A program made the translations under genes and the position numbers. The notes under the pieces are model-generated. The model made no database searches and was not told where the DNA came from. It worked only from the letters and a program-made list of their open reading frames with translations. A DNA stretch of 64,000 nt from Lunularia cruciata (Eukaryota; Streptophyta; Marchantiopsida; Lunulariales; Lunulariaceae), in assembly GCA_948567375.1 (NCBI GenBank), contig OX419762.1:55198841-55262840 (forward strand), given 5' to 3'. How positions within the stretch are numbered: the first letter of the stretch is position 1; the number at the start of each line of letters is the position of its first letter. Shown in pieces: positions 44,217 through 53,669 of this stretch.

Positions 44217-46427
44217 GTTAAATACACCACAGCTAGTGTGTAATATTCTTAGAAGATACCAACGCACCACTTCGGAGACCACACCACACTTTCCAGACCT
44301 CGACGAAATGGAGTGCATGCAATTAGCAAATATCGGTTTAGCACTCCCCAACCAGCGGTTGGTGCTTGATCCCGACACTACTTTTCCCGAGCACGTGGAC
44401 TTGGTAGCGCATGTCCAGAATCACGGCCTAAAAAATGGGTATGCGTACATCACCCAATGTTCGGACACCAAATGCAACACTATTCAGCTGGGTTGTGATC
44501 GTGGAGGCCAGTACCGCAAGTTTCAAAAACCTGCAGTCTCCATGCAAAGCCCAGGCAGTGGCACCCGCCGTGTTGGTTGCCCATGCGAGGTGGTTGGCAA
44601 GAAACAACATGGCCTTTGGCAGATGAAGCTGAGCTGAGCTCTGTACAACACAATCATGATCTGTCCACAAATATGGCCGGACATCCCAGCAGCCGGCTAC
44701 TGACAAAGGAGGCGGAGCAAATTGTGAATAAGTCTTTAGCCCCTGGAGTCCCAGCTCATCAGATTTTGACGTCGTAAGTCAACAGGACTGCAATTTGCTA
44801 GCTATTGCCAGAACTATATACAATGCAAAGGCAAAGCACTGGCATGGACAACTGTCGGGGCACACGCCAATTCAAGCACTTCTGGATGAACTTCAGCAAA
44901 GTCAATTCAAACATGTTGTCCAATGCAACAACAGCGATAATGTCCTAAGGCTTTTCTTCACATACCCAGATTCAATTTTGCTTGGCAGACAGTTTAATTT
45001 AGTTATCATGTTGGACTGCACATACAAGACAAACAAATTTGGAATGCCATTGTTGCATGTGATTGGACGAACTAGGCTCAATACATCCTTCACCATCATC
45101 ATCATATTTCTCTATGGAGAAGAACTTGGTGATTACCTTTGGGCTTTAGGTGAGCTCAGCACTCTCTTTAATGGCTAATTCCCAGCGGTTATTGTGTCTG
45201 ATGTAGACAAGGAGCTTGCCATTGCTATTGCCCATGTTGCTCCAAATTCCCACCATCTCTTATGCGTTTGGCATATCAAAAAGAATGTAATTGCTCAATC
45301 ACAAAAGCACATCAAGAGTGATTATCACCACAAAATTTTCATGATGTCATGGTCAAGCGTGTGGCCCACACAGACACTAGCGGATTTTGAAATGAAGAAA
45401 TCTGCATTATTTGTTGAAATAACGGATATTCTTGCACTTATAAAGTATCTAAGCAACACTTGGCTCCTTGACAAGGAAAATTTTGTCACTGCTTGGACTA
45501 ACTACTGCCAGTATTTCCACAACACTACGACATCCACAGTAGAAGGTGCACATGTAGCTTTGAAGAGATACCTACAAGTCAACACATGAGACTTGTATGC
45601 AATACAAGAACAAATTGTACATATGCTTCAACGTCAAGTTGTGGAGTACTACGCTGCAGAAGCTACACAGAAGTTGTATGTGCCACACAACTTGCAAGCG
45701 GTCCCGATCTTCAAAAATCTCGTTAGAAATGTGAGCCAATATGCATTAAAGTTAATTAAGAACATTGGGGTTTGGTGCTAGAGGTAGTAGCCAGAATAGC
45801 ATTACCGGTTTTTCAGGGCACATTTAGACGCACATTAGGTCTACCATGTGCCCATGACATTGTGTTAGCTGGTGAACAACCCATCGCATTGCACACGATT
45901 GCTCAACATTGGCATCTGCACTGTACTCTTCTATCTAACGTCCCACCTGTGGATAAACCGCAGGTTGGGCATTTCGATCTATTTCAAAAGCAACTCCAGA
46001 TGCTTGAGTCCGCTTATGTGGAATGGCCACCTGCTCAATAGGCTGTGGCCTTGATGCAAGTCTTAGAGCTCATTGTAGGAAAGATGCACTCACTTGCCAA
46101 CCCGTTACTGGTGTGATCAAAACGACGTCCACTTGGTGCTAAAAACAAACCAAAGAGTTTGACAAAACGTGATCCATCAGCATTTGAGTGTACAAAGAAG
46201 ATGCATTGTTGCGGTGAATGTGGCCAGGTCCAAGATACTCACGATAAGCACACTTGTCTATCATGCAAACCACCAATACCAGTTTATGTATAGCAACATG
46301 TATAATGCATTTGGAATGTTGTGTCATGTTTCTTTTTCAATAAATTGCGGTGTGATGGTTGTAGTGTATTTAATTTAGTGGTGGTGCAGGGTGTGGTGTA
46401 TTTAGTATAAAGTGTGATGTATTTAAC
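44217..46427 (+). mobile_element. MULE DNA transposon with 15-bp terminal inverted repeats
   Basis: GTTAAATACACCACA at 44,217-44,231 is found inverted with one mismatch at 46,413-46,427, enclosing a broken FAR1-type transposase. The 2.2-kb size suits a compact autonomous MULE. No 9-bp target duplication is visible, and gypsy 3 starts ten bases after the right end, so that flank may be altered. Confidence 0.6.
44300..46041 (+). pseudogene. FAR1-type MULE transposase 2
   Basis: Domains in order: FAR1-like DNA-binding region (KNGYAYITQCSDTKC...RVGCPCEV, about 44,430-44,600), linker KAKHWHGQLSGHTPIQALLD, first catalytic region LVIMLDCTYKTNKFGMPLLH (about 45,000-45,060), second catalytic region VIVSDVDKELAIAI (about 45,190-45,230), LLCVWHIKKNV, and a SWIM-like end FRRTLGLPCAHDIVLAG (about 45,825-45,875). 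In-frame stops at 45,176 (TAA) and about 45,587, and frameshifts near 44,640-44,790 and 45,770, disable it. It would excise and move the flanking inverted repeats. Confidence 0.75.
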
Positions 46428-46436
46428 AATTCCCTC

Positions 46437-47579
46437 TGTAAAAGACCATGACCAATGAGCAAAATAGGAGAATGGAAGCTCACATTGGGACACTTGAATG
46501 AGGGAAAACTCCAAATGCCTAGCATGAGCTTTGGCTCTTGTATTTATATGGATCATACAAGGCTCTTAAAAAGCTTCTCAAGAAGCTTTCTTGAGCAGCT
46601 TTCTTGGAGTGCAAGCTAAGTTAATTGTGAAGCTTCTCAAGAAGCTTCTTTCTAGAAGTCGCTTCCTTGGCATGTAAGTGTAATACTCCGAGGAAAAGAG
46701 AAGAGAGAAAACACAGATTGCACACTCAAACATTCGATGCCCCAAGGGAGCACCTTCTCCTTATTATATAGACAAAGAGGATCTCCTCCAAGGAAGCTCC
46801 ACCATAGGATTAGGGACACAGATAGGTGACATGTCAGCAAGCTCCACCCTTGGATTACTTACTTGGATGGGTGACCTGTCTGGTCTAGGTCCTATCAGGT
46901 TGGTCAAACAAGCTTTGACCGGAGGGAATCTTTTAGGGAATCTTCCTGTATGAATCTCAAAATCACGTGAGTAAGGTACCGTTGGAAAGCTCTCGACGAG
47001 ACAAAGCAGTGGGGAGGGAAGGCCAGCCTTTCCTTTGTTGGGGGAGGATGTATACATTTTCGAGGCCTAATTCATCCGTTTAGGCCTCCAAAATTGCCTT
47101 CAAAGATTTCAGGCATATTTTGGTTCCTACTCTATTAGTAGAAGTCCCTTTTTGGTGATACCTCTTTCTGATCTATTTAGTCCATCATGTGTAACATCCT
47201 TCCAGATGTTACCAAACCAATTCTCACCTTTAAATCATATGTCTAGCTATTGGTTCTAAGGTTCTCAAGTCTATTTTGGTTTCTGCCCTATTAGTAGAAG
47301 TACTCTTTTGGTGATACTTCTATCTGATCTATTTTGACCATCATGTATAACATCATTCCAGATGTTACCAAACCAAATTTCACATCTAGATCATATGGCT
47401 AACCCTTGGTATTACAGTAAGCTAAGCTAATTGGAACCTTCTAGAAGCTACTTACTTGAGGTGCAAGCTAAGCTAACCGGGAAGCTTTCTAGATACTTCT
47501 AGAATATTCTAGGCTAATTTGTCTTATTTGCTATATCATTAGCCCTACTAACTTTGTTGCCAAACTCCGTATTGTTATA
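46437..47579 (-). repeat. Gypsy 3, 3' LTR, interrupted by a solo LTR
   Basis: 46,437-46,678 and 47,422-47,579 together match the 5' LTR at 52,378-52,803 and the third copy at 53,163-53,574, including the AGCTTCTCAAGAAGCTTC palindromic repeats. Confidence 0.85.
46679..47416. mobile_element. Solo LTR (738 bp) nested in the gypsy 3 LTR
   Basis: Begins TGTAATACTCC and ends TTGGTATTACA, so its ends form the inverted pair TGTAATAC/GTATTACA. A perfect 5-bp duplication GTAAG flanks it (46,674-46,678 and 47,417-47,421). Inside, a unit of about 150 bp is duplicated (about 47,116-47,272 and 47,273-47,409; shared CTATTAGTAGAAGT and CCAGATGTTACCAAACCAA). No internal retrotransposon genes remain. Confidence 0.85.
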
Positions 47580-47654
47580 TATTTCCCCACCACTAGTTGG
47601 TGACGTCCTCGTTGCCATTGAAGCTTCAAACTCCTGGATGCCCATCTATGCATT

Positions 47655-47790
47655 TTGGAGGTGAGAAAGAGGTTCCCATGTGGCATCATGAAAGGGATAC
47701 CCTTTCCAAAGGACCTTGTATTCCATATGTTGTTTGTGTCCTCATTGAATGTGGCAATGTGCAAGGATACAATCAACTTTGTACTTCTCA
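47655..47790 (-). pseudogene. Gypsy 3 chromodomain
   Basis: The minus strand encodes MEYKVLWKGYPFHDATWEPLSHL, here best read as YKVLWKGYP and ATWEPLSHL, the core of a chromodomain. Chromodomains at the integrase C-terminus bind methylated histone H3 and direct integration. An upstream stop (before GHKQ) shows decay. Confidence 0.75.
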
Positions 47791-47965
47791 TAATCATTGA
47801 TAGGGATGGGAAGAGGAGGAGGTTGGACACAAGAGGAAAACAAAGATGGGTTAGGAACAAAGGGTTTCAACTTCAAAATGTGAAAGATAGTGTGGATGCA
47901 CATATGACAAGGTAAGACAAGTCAATAAGCAATAGGAGAGATGATTTGGGTGACCTCAAAGGGTC

Positions 47966-49120
47966 CTATCTAATTAGGGGGAGTTTAAGAAATTGGGTAT
48001 CAAGTGGGAGAGGTAGGTTACTAAAGGATAGCATGAATTTATCACCAACTTCAAAAGTGAGATCGCGACAATGGTGGTCTGCGTATTGTTTTTGACAATT
48101 TTGAGCAACAAGGAGGTGAGATTTGGCTTGTTGGAGAGATTGAGATATGATGGTCAAGAAGGTGGAAGTATGAGGGACCTAAGATGGAGGAGGAGTAAGA
48201 AGAGAATCTAGAACAAGCGGATCTTGGCCAAAATTGAGAAAGAAATGAGAAAATCCGGTGCTTGCTTGTTTGGAATTATTGTATGCAAATTTTGCAACTA
48301 CAAGACATTCATCCCAATTGTTATGGTGGACATTGATGAAGGCACATAGCATATCCTCCAAGGTACAATTTTTATGTTTGGTTTGTCCATCAGTTTGAGG
48401 ATGATAGGCCGTGGAAAAAGCAAACTTGGTGCCAAATATTTGGAAAAGTGCTTGCCAAAACTTCTTGGTGAATTGAGGATCATGGTCGGGGATGAGTACA
48501 CGTGGCATCCTATGATGCTTGAAGACATTGACAAAGTAGATTTGCGATAAGGTTGGAGCATCCACATTATCAAAGGTTGGTGCCAAGTGGATTTGCTTAT
48601 TGAGCTTATGCACAAACACCACAATTGTTGTGTGACCTTGCTTTTTCTAGGGTAAGGATGTGATGAGATCCAAGCTCATGTTTTCCCATCGAGTGGATGG
48701 AATGGGGAGTGGTTGAAGGACTACACTTGGCTTTTGGTTGCTGGCCTTGTTACATTGGCAACTCTCACACGATTGGGCAAATTCTCAAACATCTTGGGTC
48801 ATGTTGGGCCATCACCATTGGCGTTGGAGGGTACCCAAGGTCTTGTCTACACCCATGTGTCCATCTATTGGTAAATCATGGGCTTCTTGAAGGTGTACAA
48901 GTCGGAGATCACCTTTGGTTGGAACATAGATCTGGTACTCATAGAATAGAAGGCCTTCCTTGAAGAAAAAGGTGTTGTGCTCCTTGTCACATGTTGTAAG
49001 ATGACCATGTACCATTTGGAAGAAGGGATCTTGTTGTAGCACTGACCAAAACTCATTTTGGACCTTGGAGTCAATTGACACTGTCGTAATTGCTGCAGTT
49101 ATGAGAGGAAGAGACTTCAA
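47966..49120 (-). pseudogene. Gypsy 3 integrase
   Basis: Zinc module: AHDLPIDGHMGVDKTL and CESCQCNKAS (49,120-48,750). Core: WENMSLDLITSLP, IPDHDPQFTKKFWQ and AYHPQTDGQTKHKN. In the last, Lys stands where the catalytic Glu is expected (normally QTE), so the enzyme would be inactive even without stops. Confidence 0.75.
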
Positions 49121-49199
49121 ATCAGGTTGCCATGATAGAGCATCAGGGATGACATGGAACCGACCTGGTTTGTACTCAAGTTTGATGTCAAAAAATTGG

Positions 49200-49690
49200 A
49201 GTTGTCCCTGCCATCAATGATGTTGACTCTTCATGTGTTCCAAGTGTAAGGTCTATAATAATGGTTTGTGATCAGTTCGCATGATCACTTGTTTCCCCAA
49301 GAGATAATGTCTCCATACCTTAGTGGCATATACCATTGCAAGTTGTTCTTGGTCTCAAGAAAAGTAATTTCTTTTAGCTGTATTTAGTCAGCAAGACACA
49401 AAGGCAATGGGATGTAGTCCATTTGGGAATTCATATTGCAACACGGCTCCAATTGCAAAGTTAGAACCATCAAATCAACCACAGAAGGTAGTTGAGGATC
49501 ATATGGTTGAAGGATGGGTCTTGAAGACACCATATGTTTCAACTTTTGGAATGCTTTTTTATCCATGGTGGTCCATTGGAAGCTCAAGTTCTTCCCCAAG
49601 AGGTCAATCAATGGTGCAACTACTTGAGCATAATAATGAATGAACTGTTAGTAAAAACTGGCCAATCCATTAAATGTCTGTACTTTTATA
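49200..49690 (-). pseudogene. Gypsy 3 RNase H region
   Basis: FQWTTMDKKAFQKLKHMVSS and ILQPYDPQLPSVVD lead into the RNase H fold in several frames (49,384-49,611). The downstream DH-type motif is only partly readable. Confidence 0.5.
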
Positions 49691-49697
49691 GTGTTCT

Positions 49698-50765
49698 TTA
49701 GAGTAGGCCAATTAGTAATGGTCTTGATTTCTCCTCTTCCATCTTGATCCCCTCTGATGAGATCTTGTGACCCAAGAAGGTAACTTCCTTTTTCCAAAAT
49801 GCACACTTTGACTTCTTGCAGTAAAATTTCCATTGTTGTAGTCGTCTTAGAACTTCTCGCATGTGATTCACGTGTTCTGCCTCTATCTTGCTATAGATTA
49901 AGATATCATCCAAGAACACTACCACATAGTAATCCAATAGTCCATCTAACACCCAATGCATCTGATTCATGAAGACCATTGGAGCATTAGTAAGACCAAA
50001 AGGTAGAACTCTCCACTCAAAATGTCCATACCTTATGCGAAAGGCAGTCTTTTGCACATCCTCCCTATCAATGGGGATTTGCCAATAGCCATTGTGAAGA
50101 TCTAATTTTGAAAAGTATTGTGCTCCACTCAATTGATCAAGCAAGTCATCAATCAGAGGTAAGAGATATGCGTTCTTCACTGTTTGCTTAATGAGCCCAT
50201 GATAATCAATACAAAAACAAAGTCCTCCATCCTTCTTTGGAACCAATAGTACCGGTGCTCCCAAAGGAGAGGTACTATGTTGTATGAAGTCCTTCTCCAA
50301 TAGCTCCATAAGTGTTGTTTGCAACTCCTCCAACTCCTTTGGTGAGAGCCTATAGATTGGTCTACTCATTAGAGTACTCCTTGGCAATAACTCAATCTTG
50401 AAGGGCATACCACGATCGGAGTGTAATCCCTTTGGTAGATCATTCGGAAACACGTCCACAAACTCCTGAACTATCTGATTAACCCTTGCTTGATGAGGCT
50501 CTTGGCTCTTCTCAGATTGTCCTTGTGCAATTTGCTTCATCCACACCGCAAAAACAGACCTATCTTCCTCCAAAGCTCGCTCTATGGCTACTTCACTAAC
50601 AAACTTCCCATCTAGGGACTCAACTCTCTTCAAAGCTTGCTCCATAGTTGCCTTCCTAGCAAACCTCCCATCTTGGAGCTCCTCTCCCTTCAAGGCATGC
50701 TCCATGGCTACCTTCTCAACCAACTTCCCATCTTGGGACTGACTATTCTTAAGTGTCTTACTCAT
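49698..50765 (-). CDS. Gypsy 3 reverse transcriptase with N-terminal repeats
   Basis: A 355-residue open frame. Residues 1-65 contain three similar units of 20 residues with the pattern DGKxVxxxAxExALK (about 50,560-50,740), which is unusual for this place. Then come FVDVFPNDLPKGL, SRPIYRLSPKELEEL, APVLLVPKKDGG, CIDYHGLIKQTVKNAYLLP, FSKLDLHNGYWQI, RVLPFGLTNAPMVFMNQM and the catalytic VVVFLDDILIYS. The frame breaks after FLGHKISSEGI. It is the longest undisturbed part of this element. Confidence 0.8.
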   Translation of the reverse strand: MSKTLKNSQSQDGKLVEKVAMEHALKGEELQDGRFARKATMEQALKRVESLDGKFVSEVAIERALEEDRSVFAVWMKQIAQGQSEKSQEPHQARVNQIVQEFVDVFPNDLPKGLHSDRGMPFKIELLPRSTLMSRPIYRLSPKELEELQTTLMELLEKDFIQHSTSPLGAPVLLVPKKDGGLCFCIDYHGLIKQTVKNAYLLPLIDDLLDQLSGAQYFSKLDLHNGYWQIPIDREDVQKTAFRIRYGHFEWRVLPFGLTNAPMVFMNQMHWVLDGLLDYYVVVFLDDILIYSKIEAEHVNHMREVLRRLQQWKFYCKKSKCAFWKKEVTFLGHKISSEGIKMEEEKSRPLLIGLL

Positions 50766-50816
50766 AGGTGCTAGACAACCTAATCAAAAATTCTTACTTT
50801 GGTGTTGTACTTGAAT

Positions 50817-51170
50817 TTATCGTTGGGTCCAATCAAATTGAACCTTATAACATTCAAGCCAAGGTAGTCCTAGAATGACATCATAGTGTAGAGGTGCCAC
50901 TACAAACCTCATACACTCTAAATATTCCTTCCCAATCTTAAAAGTAACAGGATGTAAGGTACGGAATGCAAAACCCTTTCTACCATCCGTCATCATCAAT
51001 CTACTTCCAATCATTGATAGTAATACCCAATTCCTTTGTTACTTGCATAGACATGTAATTCTCTGAAATTCTAAAATCAACCAAAATCCTACAACCTTGA
51101 TTAGATATCATACCTTGCAAGTGAAGCAAACTTGTATAGGTCGAGCTTTCAATCCCATTGGAACTAATCA
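50817..51170 (-). pseudogene. Gypsy 3 protease
   Basis: The end of the domain is clear: VVAPLHYDVILGLPWLE (about 50,840-50,900). The active-site Asp-Ser/Thr-Gly upstream at about 51,080 is decayed to VDFRIS. Confidence 0.6.
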
Positions 51171-51219
51171 AGCTCTCAATAGGTGGCTCAAAATCTCCTA
51201 CTAGGATTCCTCATTTCCT

Positions 51220-52130
51220 TGATCATTTTGTTCCACAAACTCCAACTAGGCAACTTGTCGAGGTCACCCATTCCTGAGTGGACATTCAACAATGCAATGT
51301 CCAACTTGGCAACAATAAAAACAACCTCCATTTTGTTACAATCTTTCTCTCTTTGCTGTACTAAGTGGTCTCCGTTGGATAGCATCAATCTCCATTGGTA
51401 TGGTTTCCTCCACCTGTGCATAGTGTATGGGTAGGCTTTACGTAGGTCGAGGTCAAGACCAAGTTATCGCAACTAAGGAATCAAAGCGCTCAACCAATTG
51501 CATGGCTTCTTTTATGTTTTGTGGTTCTTGCATGGTCACTTCCAATTTGGTTTGTGCCTTCAATCCCCGCACAAATTGATCCAAAACTTCACCTTCTTGT
51601 ATATTTAGAATTTGCATGATGATGTTTTGAAATTGTGTGATATAGCTCCTTACAAAGCCAATCTGCTTTAACTCCGTCAGTTTATCTCATGCAGCTCAGG
51701 TCACATTTATATTTTGAAATCGACTAAGTATTGCATCCTTGAATTTTGCACATGTCAAAAATTTTGTAACAATCTATCATTCAGCTCACTCCACTTAAAA
51801 TCACCACCAAATTTTTGTCACACCATCTAATTGGCTAGAAGCCAAGAGAATCTATCTTTCTTCATCTTGAAGGTTGGTGGCTTCAAAATAATGTTCACAA
51901 TCAAACACAAAATTCTCCATTGTCCCCAAAAGATTCTTGCCTTCAAACACCTTGGGTTTTGGAAATTGGATGTGATCTTCTCCATCTCAAACTGGTGCTC
52001 TCTCTCTATATGTTCTTGTCATTGTTGCTCTTGTTCATCCAACAATCGAGTAAGGTGCTCAATTTGTTGTTGCATTGCAAGAACAACATCCGGTATTGCC
52101 GCTATAGTTACTACTTTATCCCACTACTCT
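51220..52130 (-). pseudogene. Gypsy 3 Gag
   Basis: Around 51,460-51,690 the frame reads KLTELKQIGFVRSYITQFQN and EGEVLDQFVRGLKAQTKLEV, the core of a retrotransposon Gag. Stops separate it from a preceding part (KPPTFKMKKDRFSWLLAS) that resembles the Gag N-terminal half. Confidence 0.65.
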
Positions 52131-52364
52131 CAATTTACCTAATTGATTAACACATAGATGCAGCACGTCCACCGGTCTCCATAAGTTACAACCGGAAGTA
52201 TCAAGGGTTCCTTAGACATGATGCTCATATGCAAAAAATCCCTACCCAAAACACAAGGTGGTGAATTGGGTGAAATGATGCTTGGGTAATATTTGGACAT
52301 GAAAATCCCAATGGTTTGGCAAAAGTGGATTTGGTGGTCCATAAATTCCATCCATCCCATTTTT

Positions 52365-52376
52365 GCTCTGATACCA
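52365..52376 (-). promoter_or_regulatory. Gypsy 3 primer-binding site (tRNA-iMet)
   Basis: On the minus strand TGGTATCAGAGC follows the LTR after one base, the standard complement of initiator tRNA-Met 3' end in plant LTR retrotransposons. Confidence 0.85.
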
Positions 52377-52377
52377 A

Positions 52378-52803
52378 TGTAAAAGACCAAGACCAAGGAG
52401 AGAAATAAGAGAATGGAAGCTCATATAGGGACACTTGAATGAGTGAAAACTCCAAATACCTAGCATGAGCTTCGGCTTTGGTTTTTATAGGTAGCATACA
52501 AGGCCCTTGAGAAGCTTCTCAAGAAGCTTCCTCGAGCCACTTTCTTAGAGTGCAAGCCAAGTTAACCATGAAGCTTCTCAAGAACCTTTCTTCTAGAAGC
52601 CGTTTACTTGACATGCAAGCTAAGCTAGTTGGAAGCTTCTAAAAGCTTCCTTCTAGAAGCTACTTACTTGAAGTGCAAGCTAAGCTAGCTAGGAAGCTTC
52701 CCAAGAAGCTTCCTAGATAATTCCAAAATATTTTAGGCTAATTTGTCTTATTTGCTACTTTGTTAGCCCTACTAACTTCATTGCTAAACTCCATATTGTT
52801 ACA
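52378..52803 (-). repeat. Gypsy 3, 5' LTR
   Basis: 426 bp from TGTAAAAGACC to TATTGTTACA. Rich in inverted AAGCTTCTCAAGAAGCTTC-like palindromes. Confidence 0.85.
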
Positions 52804-53573
52804 TCATTGATGCTCTTGTTCATCCAACAATCAAGTAAGGTGCTCAATTTTTTGTTGCATTGCAAGGATAACGTCCGGTATTGCTGCCATAGCTACTACT
52901 CTATCCCAATACTCTCAGTTTATCTAACTGATTAACACATAGATGCAGCACGTCTACCGGTCTCCATAAGTTACAACCGGAAGTATCAAGGGTTCCTCAA
53001 ACAAGGTGATCATAAGTAGAAAATTCTGCCCAAAACATGAGGTAATGAATTGGGTGAAAATGATGCTTGGGTAGTATCTGGATATGAAAATCCCAATGGT
53101 TTGGTGGAAGTGGATTTGGTGGTTCATAAATTCCATCAATCCCATTCTTGCTCTAATACCAATGTAAAAGACCGTGACCGAGGGTCAAAATAAGAGAATG
53201 GAAGCTCACATTGGGATATTTGAATGAGTGAAAACTCTGAATGCCTAGCATGAGCTTTGGCTCTTGTATTTATAGGGATCATACAAGGCTCTTAAGAAGC
53301 TTCTCAAGAAGCTTCCTTGAGCCACTTTCTTGGAGTGCAAGCCAAGTTAATCAAGAAGCTTTTCAAGAAGATTCCTTCTAGAAGTTATTTACTTGGCATG
53401 CAAGCTAAGCTAGTTGGAACCTTCTAGAAGCTACTTACTTGAGGTGCAAGCTAAGCTAGTTGGGAAGCTTCCCAAGAAGCTTTCTAGATACTTTTGGAAT
53501 ATTCTAGGCTAATTTGTCTTATTTGCTATATTGTTAGGCCTACTAACTTTGACACCAAACTCCATATTTTTAC

Positions 53574-53574
<1 letters not shown>
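52804..53574 (-). mobile_element. Second partial gypsy 3 copy: leader plus LTR
   Basis: 52,804-53,162 repeats the leader at 52,018-52,377 and 53,163-53,574 is a third LTR, so the order is LTR-internal-LTR-leader-LTR. A degenerate primer site TGGTATTAGAGC lies at 53,150-53,161. This fits unequal recombination between elements, or insertion of one into another. Confidence 0.8.

Positions 53575-53576
<2 letters not shown>

Positions 53577-53666
<90 letters not shown>
53577..53666. repeat. (TA)n microsatellite, about 90 bp
   Basis: Uninterrupted TA repeats directly beside the last gypsy 3 LTR. Confidence 0.95.

Positions 53667-53669
<3 letters not shown>

Larger units (their letters stand above)
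46437..52803 (-). mobile_element. Ty3/gypsy chromovirus (gypsy 3)
   Basis: The LTR starts TGTAAAAGACC on the plus strand. The 3' LTR (46,437-47,579) is split by a solo LTR and the 5' LTR is 52,378-52,803. A primer site for tRNA-iMet lies inside the 5' LTR, and a purine tract (GGTGGGGAAATA) before the 3' LTR. Gag, protease, RT, RNase H, integrase and chromodomain follow each other on the minus strand. No target duplication matches, so recombination has probably altered the right end. Confidence 0.85.
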
